Positions 36,170 to 46,829 of a stretch of DNA of 64,000 bases are shown here, piece after piece. How positions within the stretch are numbered: position 1 is the stretch's first letter; each line of letters opens with the position of its first letter. Origin of the DNA: Crocinitomicaceae bacterium (lineage in GTDB: Bacteria > Bacteroidota > Bacteroidia > Flavobacteriales_D > Crocinitomicaceae); the NCBI GenBank assembly GCA_030830785.1, contig JAURMI010000010.1, positions 1 to 64,000 of the forward strand. Reading direction: 5' to 3'. Under the pieces are notes generated by a model, which saw nothing but the letters and a program-made list of their open reading frames with translations, was not told the origin of the DNA and searched no databases. Made by a program: the position numbers and the translations under genes.

Positions 36170-38008
36170 CTAATTAAGCCCTTGCAAAGCACAAAGGTTT
36201 TTATATATACCACCCTGTAACATAAGCGCATCATGGGTGCCCTGCTCGACAATTTTACCCTTTGACAAAACAATAATTTGATCTGCATTTCGGACGGTTG
36301 AAAGCCTGTGGGCAATAACAAAGGACGTTCTTTGCTGCATTAAATTTTCAAGTGCTTGTTGAACTAATTTTTCAGAAGCCGTGTCAAGAGCAGAGGTGGC
36401 CTCGTCTAAAATTAAAATAGAGGGGTTTTTATATACTGCCCTTGCAATTGCAATGCGTTGTTTTTGACCCCCAGAAAGTTTATTTCCTCGCTCCCCTAAA
36501 ACCGTGTCGTACCCATCATCAAGAGAACTAATAAATTCATGTGCGTTTGCAATTTTTGCCGCAGAAACAACCCTTTCTAAATCGAAGGACAAATCACCAA
36601 AAGCAATGTTTTGTGAAACGGATAAATTAAATAAAAAAGATTCTTGGCTTACAACCCCAATAATATTTCTCAACGAGCTTAGCTCAATTTCACGAATATC
36701 TATACCATCAATTTTAATACAACCTTTATTCACGTCATAGAAGCGTAGCAACAAATCCATCAATGTTGATTTACCGCTTCCAGACTCACCAACAATGGCC
36801 ACAAGACTGCCCTTTGCAACCTCCCAATTAATTTGATCTAATACAACCTGGTCTTGATAAGCAAAGCCCACATTTTGAAAAGAAACGCCTTTTTCCAAGG
36901 AGAGAACAGGGGTGTTGTTGGGCGGGTTTATAATGGGGTCTGGGGTTTTAAGTAGGCTATTAATTCTGTCTTGGGAGGCCTGGGCCTTGTTCATATTGGC
37001 CATGTTGTTTGAAACACTTTGAATGGGTCTTAAAAATTGTGAAAAAACGATTATGTAAGTCAAAAACACCTCACCACTAAGACCAATTTCCTCTCCATTT
37101 AATATTAAGCGACCACCAAAATAAACCAACGCCAAGAGCACCATTGCCCCTAAAGTTTCATTTACAAGAGGAGAAAGGTCTCGTTTGCGAAACACACGGG
37201 TGGCCAACCTTTGGTGCTGATCGTTTTGTTTACGAAATTGCTGAACCACAAAACCAATAGCTTCAAAGGCTTTAATCACCCTCACACCACCAAGGTTTTC
37301 GTCCATTGAAGCATATAAAAAACCTAATTGCTCTTGTGTTTTTTTTGCAGTTCGCTTCAAACTTTTACCAATTCTTGAAATAACAAAAGCAGAAATAGGA
37401 ATGAGCAATAAGGCAGTTAATGTAAGTTTGGGACTCATATATACAAGGGTAGCCAAGTTAATTAATATGGCCAGAGGCTCTCTAAAAATAAGTTCAAGCA
37501 AACTAACAACCGCAACCTCTATTTCATTAACATCACTATTCATTCTCGCCATTAGATCCCCCTTCTTTTCATTACTGTGATAGGATAAAGGAAGCTCTAG
37601 AGATTTTTTAAAAAGCGCCAATCGAATATCTCGTACAACAGTCATGCGCAACCTAGATTGTGTCCAGACGGCACCATAACGAAAAACATTTTTCAGAAAA
37701 AAAGCTATAAATACCGTTAAGCAAACAAAGAGCAAGGCTGATTTAGGGTCGGCTTTTACCAAGGTATACATATAATGGTTGTATGCATCTTGAACGTAAT
37801 TTACTATACCGGTTAAGCCGCCTTCCCAGCGCGGCGCCCCAACAAAGGAAAGCTCACTAGGGTCTTTAAATATGAGCTGAAGCACAGGAATAAAAAGGAT
37901 TAACGAGAGTAAATTAAATACTACAAAAAGCAAATTAAAAAGTATGGTTGCCCATGCCATGCCTTTGTATTTAAAAGTGTAGCGGTAAATTTCTTTGTAG
38001 TAAGACAT
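36170..38008 (-). CDS. MsbA-like ABC exporter (fused permease and ATPase)
   Basis: This 612-residue half-transporter forms a homodimer and is a candidate flippase for lipid A or another lipid, or a drug exporter. Six transmembrane helices fill about 1-330. The ATPase domain (about 365-612) has Walker A GESGSGKST, the signature LSGGQKQR, Walker B ILILDEATSAL and the H-loop IAHRLSTV. I start it at the ATG at 38008: the longer frame adds 14 residues and would begin upstream of the -7 element TATATTTG at 38014-38021. It is divergent from rbfA, whose promoter lies in the same 64-base gap. Confidence 0.92.
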   Translation of the reverse strand: MSYYKEIYRYTFKYKGMAWATILFNLLFVVFNLLSLILFIPVLQLIFKDPSELSFVGAPRWEGGLTGIVNYVQDAYNHYMYTLVKADPKSALLFVCLTVFIAFFLKNVFRYGAVWTQSRLRMTVVRDIRLALFKKSLELPLSYHSNEKKGDLMARMNSDVNEIEVAVVSLLELIFREPLAILINLATLVYMSPKLTLTALLLIPISAFVISRIGKSLKRTAKKTQEQLGFLYASMDENLGGVRVIKAFEAIGFVVQQFRKQNDQHQRLATRVFRKRDLSPLVNETLGAMVLLALVYFGGRLILNGEEIGLSGEVFLTYIIVFSQFLRPIQSVSNNMANMNKAQASQDRINSLLKTPDPIINPPNNTPVLSLEKGVSFQNVGFAYQDQVVLDQINWEVAKGSLVAIVGESGSGKSTLMDLLLRFYDVNKGCIKIDGIDIREIELSSLRNIIGVVSQESFLFNLSVSQNIAFGDLSFDLERVVSAAKIANAHEFISSLDDGYDTVLGERGNKLSGGQKQRIAIARAVYKNPSILILDEATSALDTASEKLVQQALENLMQQRTSFVIAHRLSTVRNADQIIVLSKGKIVEQGTHDALMLQGGIYKNLCALQGLN

Positions 38009-38013
38009 TGACA

Positions 38014-38021
38014 CAAATATA
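38014..38021 (-). promoter_or_regulatory. -7 element of the MsbA-like gene, near-leaderless
   Basis: TATATTTG on the minus strand ends only 5 bases before the ATG at 38008, so the transcript should begin at or next to the start codon. Confidence 0.5.
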
Positions 38022-38060
38022 CATTTTTGTTGGTATAAGCCCCCGCTCATCTACTATTCT

Positions 38061-38068
38061 TACCTTTG
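38061..38068 (+). promoter_or_regulatory. -7 element of rbfA, near-leaderless
   Basis: TACCTTTG matches TAnnTTTG and ends 4 bases before the rbfA ATG at 38073. This again predicts an mRNA that begins at or very near the start codon. Confidence 0.5.
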
Positions 38069-38072
38069 CAAA

Positions 38073-38408
38073 ATGAGTTCTATTCGCCAACAAAAAATTG
38101 AGTCGGTAATTCAGGCCGAATTGGCCTTGTTTTTTCAGAGACAAGCAAGCGATATTTGTCTAGGGGCAATGGTGTCCGTTACGGTGGTGCGCATTACATC
38201 GGATCTCAGCCTTGCAAGAATTTATTTAAGCATTTTTGCTGGCCCAGACAAACAGACGGTATTGGATAATATTCATGCGAATCGCGGTAAAATTCGTAAC
38301 GAAGTTGCTAAGAGGCTTAAAAACCTTAGAAAGATTCCAGAATTGGTTTTTTATATCGATGACTCCTTGGATTATGCCAACAAAATAGATGAACTTCTTA
38401 AAAAGTAA
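38073..38408 (+). CDS. rbfA: Ribosome-binding factor A
   Basis: This 111-residue KH-fold protein binds immature 30S subunits and helps mature the 5' end of 16S rRNA. The start SSIRQQKIESVIQAELALFF, the strand MVSVTVVRITSDLSLARIYLS and the C-terminal LRKIPELVFYIDDSLDYANKIDELL are typical. Length is normal. The stop TAA at 38406-38408 is in the same frame as the following permease gene and three bases before its probable ATA start, so the two are closely coupled. Confidence 0.96.
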   Translation: MSSIRQQKIESVIQAELALFFQRQASDICLGAMVSVTVVRITSDLSLARIYLSIFAGPDKQTVLDNIHANRGKIRNEVAKRLKNLRKIPELVFYIDDSLDYANKIDELLKK

Positions 38409-38411
38409 GCA

Positions 38412-39611
38412 ATAAACACCCCGCTATACATAGCAAAAAAATATCTTTTCAATCGATCAAAAAGATCGATAGTTAGAATTATTTCACGTATTTCGGTTGT
38501 TGGCATAGGAATTTGCGTTGCGGCAATGTTGATTTTACTTTCTGCATTTAACGGCATTGAGCATATGGTTGCTAAACTTTACACCGCTTTTGATGCACCG
38601 ATAACCATACAACATAAAGCCCGTAAAACCTTTTTATTAAATCAGTTAGATGACGCCGCTTTAAAAAAAATAAAAGGTGTAAAAGTGTTGAGCAAAGAGA
38701 GGGAAGAGTTGATTGTATTACGAAAAGATCAGCGCTGGATAAATGCAACACTACACGCTGTAGACCCTGTTTTTATTAAAGAAGCAAGAGTAAACCAACA
38801 TCTAATCAATAATGTTGGTGCAGGAGCACTAAATGAGAAGGGGCGGGTTTTTTTGGGGTCAGATATTTTTTCCAAATTGAAATTAGGTTTAGGATCGGAT
38901 AAAAACGATGTGTTAATATATGTGCCCAAACAAAATCTCAGCATGAGGTTAGGGGCTAACCCATTTAATACACAGCAGTTTGAGGTGGCAGGAGCATTAA
39001 ATTATAATCAAGAATTAAACAGCACCGTAATGCTGTGCAATTTTGATGTGGCCTCAAGTCTTTTTGATCAAGAGGGGGCCTTATCTCGACTCAATATTTA
39101 TCTTGAACCAAAAGCCGACCCAAGAATTGTTCAGCAAGAAATACAAGAATTAGTGGGCTCAGAATATAAAGTAAGGACGCAACACCAAAAAAATGAATTG
39201 ATTTATAAAACAAGCAAATCAGAAAGATTAGTGGTTTTTATCATTTTAGTTTTTGTGTTTATGCTGGCCGCATTTAATTTAATAGCTGCCCTTACAATGT
39301 TAATTCACGAAAAAAAGGAGAATTTCCATATTTTAAAAGCAATGGGATTAAACGATAGAGGAAGGTTTATGGTGTTTTTTATTCAAGGCCAATTACTCAC
39401 CTTATTCGGTGTAGTATTTGGGTTGTTTATAGGTTTTATCATTTGTTGGAGCCAGCAATTTTTAGGTTGGCTAATTGTGCCAGGCGCAAACGTGCCCTTT
39501 CCTATAGTTTTTGACCCAATGGATATTGTTGCCATAATTATATCATCGGTTTTCATCGGTTTAATTTTTACTTATTTCCCCACCCGATTCTTAATGAAAA
39601 AGACTAAGTAA
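38412..39611 (+). CDS. LolC/LolE-like FtsX-family permease, probable ATA start
   Basis: This 399-residue inner-membrane permease resembles the lipoprotein-release system (LolCDE). Transmembrane helices lie near 27-47, 280-305, 325-350 and 370-390, with a large periplasmic domain between the first two. The first ATG in frame (38526) falls inside helix 1, but the family N terminus is fully encoded upstream: xNTPLYIAKKYLFNRSKRS followed by IVRIISRISVVGIGICVAA. The in-frame rbfA stop at 38406 limits extension, and the codon at the position where relatives have Met is ATA (38412). No ATG, GTG or TTG lies between. So it has either an ATA start, a recent ATG-to-ATA change, or read-through from rbfA. 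The lolD-type ATPase is not adjacent. Confidence 0.85.
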   Translation: MNTPLYIAKKYLFNRSKRSIVRIISRISVVGIGICVAAMLILLSAFNGIEHMVAKLYTAFDAPITIQHKARKTFLLNQLDDAALKKIKGVKVLSKEREELIVLRKDQRWINATLHAVDPVFIKEARVNQHLINNVGAGALNEKGRVFLGSDIFSKLKLGLGSDKNDVLIYVPKQNLSMRLGANPFNTQQFEVAGALNYNQELNSTVMLCNFDVASSLFDQEGALSRLNIYLEPKADPRIVQQEIQELVGSEYKVRTQHQKNELIYKTSKSERLVVFIILVFVFMLAAFNLIAALTMLIHEKKENFHILKAMGLNDRGRFMVFFIQGQLLTLFGVVFGLFIGFIICWSQQFLGWLIVPGANVPFPIVFDPMDIVAIIISSVFIGLIFTYFPTRFLMKKTK

Positions 39612-39636
39612 CCTATTGGTTAATTATATTTTATGA

Positions 39637-41193
<1,557 letters not shown>

Positions 41194-41195
41194 TC

Positions 41196-41465
41196 ATGTT
41201 GTTGGAAATCATTACCCCAGAAATAAGTATTTTTAAAGGAGAAGTAAGCTGCGTAAGCCTTCCTGGTACAGATGGGTTTTTTCAGGTATTAAATAACCAT
41301 GCGCCCATAATTTCTTCTTTAAAGGCAGGGGAAGTTCGTTTTGAGTCTGACTCAAGCATAGAATCCTCCGAACAAGTAACCGTTAATGGAAACACTGCTA
41401 TTGTTCAGATAAAAGGAGGGGTCGCAGAACTTAATAATCAAAAATTAATCGTTTTAGCCGATTAA
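41196..41465 (+). CDS. atpC: F1Fo ATP synthase subunit epsilon
   Basis: This 89-residue central-stalk subunit lies 2 bases after the atpD stop. The beta-sandwich N-terminal domain is visible (MLLEIITPEISIFKGEVSCV, then GTDGFFQVLNNHAPIISSLK). The protein stops after this domain; the C-terminal helical hairpin that inhibits ATP hydrolysis in E. coli (about 130 residues in total) is absent. The short form is usual in this phylum and implies that epsilon-type inhibition is missing. A terminator follows. Confidence 0.95.
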   Translation: MLLEIITPEISIFKGEVSCVSLPGTDGFFQVLNNHAPIISSLKAGEVRFESDSSIESSEQVTVNGNTAIVQIKGGVAELNNQKLIVLAD

Positions 41466-41486
41466 AATAAATTACAAATAATTTTT

Positions 41487-41517
41487 AAAGGGAGCGGTCT
41501 AACCAATCCCTTTTTTT
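41487..41517 (+). terminator. Terminator of atpDC
   Basis: AAAGGGA (41487-41493) pairs with TCCCTTT (41507-41513), with a small inner hairpin GGT-CTA-ACC in the loop. A run of T continues to 41517. Confidence 0.75.
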
Positions 41518-41559
41518 ATGAAGTTTTCCGCAAAAGATTCCGTATTTTCGCTAGATTAA

Positions 41560-42312
41560 ATGAGCCTAATTTCACAACTTGATAAAGAAAATATTCCTCG
41601 CCACATTGCCTTTATAATGGACGGCAATGGTCGTTGGGCAAAAAGCAGGGGCCAACACCGCTTGTTTGGACATTCTTCTGGGGTTGAATCTGTAAAAGAA
41701 ATAATTAAAACATCTCGTGAATTAGGTGTTGAATACCTTACAATGTATGCTTTTTCAACTGAAAATTGGTCCAGACCAACCGATGAAATAGAGGGTTTAA
41801 TGAATTTATTGGTAGAGGCCATTTCAAATGAGGTGGATGAAATGGATGCTAAAAACGTTCGATTGCTAACCATTGGAAATATTAAAGGTTTACCAGGCAA
41901 TTGTTATGATTCATTGTGCCAGGCAATGGAAAGAACAAAAAACAACACGGCTCTAACATTGGTTTTGGCCTTGAATTACTCAGCTAGGCAAGAAATATTA
42001 AACGCGTCTATGCAGGCCCACCAATTAATGCTGCAATCAAAAATTTCACCTGAAGAACTTACAGAAGAAATCTTTGCTTCATTGCTTCAAACCAAAGAAA
42101 TTCCAGACCCGGAATTATTGATTCGAACAAGTGGAGAGTGCCGTATTAGTAACTTTTTGCTTTGGCAATTGTCTTACACAGAGTTGTTATTTACAGAAAC
42201 GCATTGGCCAGACTTTCGACGAGAGGCGTTTATTGATGCAATTTGTAAATATCAAAAGCGAGAACGTCGTTTTGGCATGGTATCTGAACAAATAAAGAAC
42301 ACAAATGAATAA
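41560..42312 (+). CDS. uppS: Isoprenyl transferase (undecaprenyl diphosphate synthase)
   Basis: This 250-residue cis-prenyltransferase makes the C55 lipid carrier for peptidoglycan and polysaccharide synthesis. The catalytic segment FIMDGNGRWAKSRG starts with Asp21. The later family motifs YLTMYAFSTENWSRP and RTSGECRISNFLLWQLSYTEL (substrate Arg and Ser) are present; relatives usually have GGE or GDQ where SGEC is found here. Its stop overlaps the bamA start by eight bases, so it opens the run uppS / bamA / two skp-like genes, a standard envelope-biogenesis cluster in Bacteroidota. Confidence 0.95.
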   Translation: MSLISQLDKENIPRHIAFIMDGNGRWAKSRGQHRLFGHSSGVESVKEIIKTSRELGVEYLTMYAFSTENWSRPTDEIEGLMNLLVEAISNEVDEMDAKNVRLLTIGNIKGLPGNCYDSLCQAMERTKNNTALTLVLALNYSARQEILNASMQAHQLMLQSKISPEELTEEIFASLLQTKEIPDPELLIRTSGECRISNFLLWQLSYTELLFTETHWPDFRREAFIDAICKYQKRERRFGMVSEQIKNTNE

Positions 42313-44863
42313 AGCTATTTTGCTATTTCTTTTAGGATTTGCCAGTGTAACATGGGCGCAAAACCCAACCAATCTGGGTGATTTTAATTTTGATTATGCG
42401 AATCCACAGACATTTGAAATTGGCCCTATAAGAGTGGTGGGCGCAGACAACTATGATCACCAAGCCATAAAGCTAATCGCCGGATTGCGCACAGGACAAA
42501 AAATAACCTTGCCTAGCCAACAAGTCAATAAAGCTATTGAGCAACTTTGGGCAGAGGGCTTGTTTTCGGACGTAGCTATTTATGCCGAAAAGGAAATAGG
42601 AGGCATCGTTTACATGGTAATTGAGTTGAGCCCAAGGCCCAAACTTTCGAAATTTAGATTTGAAGGCATTAATAAACGCGAGGCCGATAAATTAAGAGAG
42701 GAAATTAGCCTATATGCTGGAAAGACGATAACAGAGAATTTGGTTTTTGAAACTAAGAGTAAAATAAGAAGTTATTATCGGGAAAAGGGGTTTTACTATG
42801 CAAAGGCACAGATTGTTCGTCAGCGAGACACGTTGATCAATAATTCTGAAATCTTTGTAATTAAAATCGATAAAGGAATAAAAATTGGAATTAAAGAAAT
42901 TGAATTTGTGGGCGTTACCGCTGTACCCATATGGAAGTTGCGAATGTCTATGAAAGACACAAAACAAAAGGGCCCGCAACGTATTTTTAAGCGCTCAAAA
43001 TACACTGAAAGTAGTTACGCCACAGATAAAAAGGCGCTTTTGGCAAAATTTAATGCAGAAGGGCTTCGCGACGCCCTAATTACTAGCGATACTGTTTTCA
43101 TGCTCGATGAAAAAAACATGAAAATACAGATTAATATTAGCGAGGGTGAAAAATATTATTTTGGCCAAATAGAATGGATAGGAAACGCGAAATATCGCTC
43201 CAGTTTTTTAGATACTGTTTTGGGTATAAAGCCGGGAGATTTATACAATCAAGACCTGTTCAATCAGCGGCTCTATGGAAATGGCGATGGCAGGGACATT
43301 TCCTCTCTTTATATGGATAGGGGCTATTTGTTTTTTCAAATCCAACCGGTAGAAACAGGTGTGGCAGATAACAGAATAAATCATCAAATCCGCATAATTG
43401 AAGGCAAGGAGGCCCACATAGGTACGATTAGTGTTAGAGGAAACACCAAAACCAATGACCACGTAATTTTAAGAGAAATACGTACCAAACCAGGAGATTT
43501 GTTCAACAAGGCAGACATCATGCGCACCCAAAGAGAGCTTGCACAACTTGGCTTTTTCGATGAACAAGGGTTTCAAGTAAACCCACAGCCAAACCCGGCT
43601 AACGGAACAGTAGATATAGAATACGTAGTTGTAGAAAAATCTAGTGACCAAATTGAACTTTCTGGTGGTTATGGTGGGGCAGGACCAAATACCTCTGGAC
43701 GCGTAATTGGAACCTTAGGGCTTTCTTTTAATAACTTTTCCACAAAGAATTTTTTTAATAAAGACGCCTGGACACCACTTCCCGGTGGTGATGGGCAGCG
43801 ATTAACTATAAGAGCACAATCTACCGGGCGTTATTATCAAGGATATAATTTTTCCTTTACCGAGCCTTGGTTAGGGGGCAAAAAGCCCAACTCACTGACC
43901 TTTTATATTACCAACTCTTCGATTTCTACAAATGGATTGCTTCGCACAAATGAAAACTACAACGGCATTTCTATATCTGGAACAGGGGTGGCTTTGGGAA
44001 GACGTAAAAAATGGCCAGATGATTATTTTGTGGCCAATTATGAATTGTCATATATGTATTACGATGTGCAGAAATATTCGTTTTTTCCGTTATTTCAGAA
44101 TGGTTATGCAAACGACATTTCATTAAAATACACCTTACAACGCAGTTCTGTTAGCGCACCTATTTATCCGCAAAATGGATCCAATTTTACTTTCTCTGCA
44201 AAAGCAACGGCACCATATTCCTTATTTGAAAAAGATAAAGATTACGGATCTTTAAGCACACAAGAGCGCTACAAGTATTTAGAATACTATAAGTTGAAAT
44301 TTACAGGAGAGTGGTTTACGCCATTGAGCGGGGATAAAAAACTGGTTTTGATGTCGCGCTTTGGTTTTGGATATATGGGCGCATACAATAAAGCAAAGGG
44401 AATTTCTCCTTTTGATCGATTTATTATGGGTGGCAGCGGGCTCACAGGAATGGGAGCCAACCAAATTGGCGGCAGAGAAATAATTGCATTGCGCGGCTAT
44501 GAAGATCAAACTATTTCATCGCCAGGTGGAGACCCCATAGTTGCAAAATATACGCTAGAATTAAGATACCCTATTTCATTAAACCCGCAGGCAACCTTCT
44601 ACGCATTGTCCTTCCTTGAGGCAGGAAACACTTATCCAAGCTTTGATAAATTTAACCCATTTAATGTAAAAAGGACAGCCGGGGTGGGTATTAGAGTCTT
44701 TTTGCCAATGTTTGGAATGCTAGGCTTAGACTATGGATTGGGTTTTGATCAATTAGACAGCTGGGCTTCAGGACATGGAAAAGGCTCAGATTTAGACATA
44801 AAAACAAAAGGATACTATCCAAAGCTAACCTTTACAATAGGCATGAACCTAGGAGAATTGTAG
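42305..44863 (+). CDS. bamA: Outer-membrane protein assembly factor BamA
   Basis: This 852-residue outer-membrane insertase has a signal peptide at about 1-18 (TWAQ). POTRA repeats run from about 35 to 450; the first strands carry IGPIRVVGADNYDHQAIKLI and later SVRGNTKTNDHVILREIRT. The 16-strand barrel runs from about 465 to 852 and includes the lid/loop 6 motif GLTGMGANQIGGREIIALRGYE, whose RGY replaces the usual VRGF/RGF core. Folding outer-membrane beta-barrels such as the TonB receptor at 0.9 kb depends on it. It is followed by two Skp-like chaperones that would deliver clients. Confidence 0.95.
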   Translation: MNKAILLFLLGFASVTWAQNPTNLGDFNFDYANPQTFEIGPIRVVGADNYDHQAIKLIAGLRTGQKITLPSQQVNKAIEQLWAEGLFSDVAIYAEKEIGGIVYMVIELSPRPKLSKFRFEGINKREADKLREEISLYAGKTITENLVFETKSKIRSYYREKGFYYAKAQIVRQRDTLINNSEIFVIKIDKGIKIGIKEIEFVGVTAVPIWKLRMSMKDTKQKGPQRIFKRSKYTESSYATDKKALLAKFNAEGLRDALITSDTVFMLDEKNMKIQINISEGEKYYFGQIEWIGNAKYRSSFLDTVLGIKPGDLYNQDLFNQRLYGNGDGRDISSLYMDRGYLFFQIQPVETGVADNRINHQIRIIEGKEAHIGTISVRGNTKTNDHVILREIRTKPGDLFNKADIMRTQRELAQLGFFDEQGFQVNPQPNPANGTVDIEYVVVEKSSDQIELSGGYGGAGPNTSGRVIGTLGLSFNNFSTKNFFNKDAWTPLPGGDGQRLTIRAQSTGRYYQGYNFSFTEPWLGGKKPNSLTFYITNSSISTNGLLRTNENYNGISISGTGVALGRRKKWPDDYFVANYELSYMYYDVQKYSFFPLFQNGYANDISLKYTLQRSSVSAPIYPQNGSNFTFSAKATAPYSLFEKDKDYGSLSTQERYKYLEYYKLKFTGEWFTPLSGDKKLVLMSRFGFGYMGAYNKAKGISPFDRFIMGGSGLTGMGANQIGGREIIALRGYEDQTISSPGGDPIVAKYTLELRYPISLNPQATFYALSFLEAGNTYPSFDKFNPFNVKRTAGVGIRVFLPMFGMLGLDYGLGFDQLDSWASGHGKGSDLDIKTKGYYPKLTFTIGMNLGEL

Positions 44864-44905
44864 CATTGACAATAATTTGGTAAATTCGTCGTTTTAAGCA
44901 GGCAG

Positions 44906-45424
44906 ATGAAATTTTTAAAGTATTTTTTATTAATTGTTTTGGTTTTTGGCATGCGTTTTGTCAAAGCCCAATCATATGCCTTCATTGACTCTGACTATAT
45001 TTTGGAAAATGTACCCGAATACAATGAGGCAAAAGAACGCTTGGATAAAATGGCCGAGCGCTGGACCAAAGAAATAGAAGATCGTTACGCAACAATAAAA
45101 GACCTAAAAAACAATTTTGACAGAGAGGAAGTATTACTTCCAAAAGAAGAAAAAGAAAAAAGAAAACTAGAAATTGAAAAGTTAGAAATGGAAGCCATTG
45201 AATTGCAAACCAAACACTTTGGGGCCAATGGCGACTACTTTCAAAAAAGACAAGAATTAATTAAGCCTATCCAAGACCGTGTATTCACGGCAATGAAAAA
45301 GGTGGCGAAACGCGAAGGTTATGAATTTGTATTTGACAAGGCAAACCAGAGCAACTTATTATATGCAGAAAAAGAATTCGACATCTCAGAGGAAGTGCTC
45401 GAAGAAATGGGAATAACTAAATAA
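44906..45424 (+). CDS. OmpH/Skp-family periplasmic chaperone, copy 1
   Basis: This 172-residue periplasmic holdase has a signal peptide (about 1-21, ending VKAQ). The core is a charged helical hairpin: helix 1 about 40-95 (heavy in Glu and Lys), a turn, then helix 2 to about 150. The start of the mature part, SYAFIDSDYILENVPEYNEA, and the end, GYEFVFDKANQSNLLYAEKEFDI, match the Skp fold (trimeric tentacles around a small beta core). It lies 42 bases after bamA and 10 bases before a second, divergent copy. Confidence 0.92.
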   Translation: MKFLKYFLLIVLVFGMRFVKAQSYAFIDSDYILENVPEYNEAKERLDKMAERWTKEIEDRYATIKDLKNNFDREEVLLPKEEKEKRKLEIEKLEMEAIELQTKHFGANGDYFQKRQELIKPIQDRVFTAMKKVAKREGYEFVFDKANQSNLLYAEKEFDISEEVLEEMGITK

Positions 45425-45434
45425 AAACAAAAAA

Positions 45435-45944
45435 ATGAAAAATGTAATACTTAGTCTATTTGTTACTGTAAGTTTTGGGGTGTTTGCCCAAACTAAAATA
45501 GGCCATGTCGACTCCAAAAAACTGTTAGACACCCTCCCTTCTAGAAAGGAGGCAATAAAAAAACTAGACTCCATGCAAACATCAGGCATGCAAGAATTAC
45601 AAATGATGGATGCCGAATTGCAAAAAGCATACAACGACTATGTAAATAATAAAATAAATAAGTCTCCGGCAGAATGCCAAATTATTGAAAACAAACTCAT
45701 GCAAAAACAACAAATGTTGGAAGCATCCTCTGCTTCTTTTGAAGAGGGGATACAAATCATGAGTGAAGAATTGAACAAACCAATTTTGGAACGCATTCAA
45801 AAATCTATTGAAATAGTAGCTGAGCGTAAAAAACTAAATTATGTACTAGATGTTACGGCAACAATGTATTCAAAAGGAGGCATTGATATTACAGATGAGG
45901 TCATTGTCGAGCTTTTATTATTGGATGCTGCAGCAAAAAACTAA
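45435..45944 (+). CDS. OmpH/Skp-family periplasmic chaperone, copy 2
   Basis: This 169-residue protein has a signal peptide (about 1-18, ending VFAQ) and the same strand-hairpin-strand layout as the preceding gene (KIGHVDSKKLLDTLPSRKEA at the start, KLNYVLDVTATMYSKGGIDIT at the end). Sequence similarity to copy 1 is low outside the fold pattern, so the duplication is old. Paired Skp paralogues after BamA are the rule in this phylum, and the two may form distinct trimers or mixed ones. A long terminator follows. Confidence 0.92.
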   Translation: MKNVILSLFVTVSFGVFAQTKIGHVDSKKLLDTLPSRKEAIKKLDSMQTSGMQELQMMDAELQKAYNDYVNNKINKSPAECQIIENKLMQKQQMLEASSASFEEGIQIMSEELNKPILERIQKSIEIVAERKKLNYVLDVTATMYSKGGIDITDEVIVELLLLDAAAKN

Positions 45945-45961
45945 AAATTATTTAAAGCTTT

Positions 45962-45990
45962 AAAGGACAGCCAACGGTTGTCCTTTTTTG
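45962..45990 (+). terminator. Terminator of the uppS-bamA-skp run
   Basis: AAAGGACA (45962-45969) pairs with TGTCCTTT (45979-45986), and the stem continues inward with GCC/GGT around loop AAC. A T run follows to about 45989. Confidence 0.85.
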
Positions 45991-46003
45991 TTTAGATTTG
46001 AAC

Positions 46004-46828
46004 GTGAATACATCGGGTCCTATAGGTGTTTTTGATTCAGGTTACGGGGGTTTAACAGTTTTAAAAGAACTAAGAAAACAATTCCCAAATCATGACTTTA
46101 TTTATTTTGGTGACAATGCCAGGGCTCCGTACGGCAATCGCTCCTTTGATGTGGTTTATCAGTTTACACTTGAAGCAGTAGCGTTTTTATTTAAAAAGGG
46201 GTGCCCCCTTGTAATTCTTGCCTGCAATACAGCTTCGGCAAAAGCACTGAGAACTATTCAGCAAAAAGACTTGCCAGGCCTAGCCCCAGAAAACAGGGTC
46301 CTTGGCGTAATTAGGCCTAGCGCAGAAATTTTGGGCGAGGTATCTAAAAGCGGGCATGTTGGAATATTAGGAACCAACGGAACCATAGGCTCTAATTCTT
46401 ACCCTATTGAACTCCAAAAATTTGCCCCTCATTTGCAGGTGCATCAACAGGCATGCCCGATGTGGGTTCCACTAATTGAAAACCAACAGTATTTACACCC
46501 CGCCGGCAAACAATTCATTGCAGACGATGTGAAGAAAATAATGCATCAAAGCAATCAAATTGATACCATTTTATTGGCCTGCACACACTATCCTGTGCTT
46601 AAAACACAGATAGAATCATTGGCGGGAAAGCAAGTAAATGTAATTGCCCAGGGGCCCATTGTGGCCTCCAAATTGTTTAGCTATTTAGGCGCTCACCCGG
46701 AAATGGAAGATCGGCTCACCAAGAATGGGAAGCTGAGTTTTTACAGTTCTGAATCCCCTGCTGTTTTTAATGAAAGGGCATCGTATTTTTTTGAATCAAA
46801 AGTAGAGGCACTTCACCACAGCTTTTAG
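46004..46828 (+). CDS. murI: Glutamate racemase
   Basis: This 274-residue cofactor-independent racemase supplies D-glutamate for peptidoglycan. The two catalytic cysteines are in LACNTASAKA and LACTHYPVL, and the substrate loop is GVFDSGYGGLTVL with YFGDNARAPYG. Start choice: GTG at 46004 gives MNTSGPIGVFDSG, which matches the usual family start; a TTG two codons upstream is also possible, and there is no ATG. It follows a strong terminator, so it needs its own promoter, though I see no clear TAnnTTTG. Confidence 0.95.
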   Translation: MNTSGPIGVFDSGYGGLTVLKELRKQFPNHDFIYFGDNARAPYGNRSFDVVYQFTLEAVAFLFKKGCPLVILACNTASAKALRTIQQKDLPGLAPENRVLGVIRPSAEILGEVSKSGHVGILGTNGTIGSNSYPIELQKFAPHLQVHQQACPMWVPLIENQQYLHPAGKQFIADDVKKIMHQSNQIDTILLACTHYPVLKTQIESLAGKQVNVIAQGPIVASKLFSYLGAHPEMEDRLTKNGKLSFYSSESPAVFNERASYFFESKVEALHHSF

Positions 46829-46829
46829 T

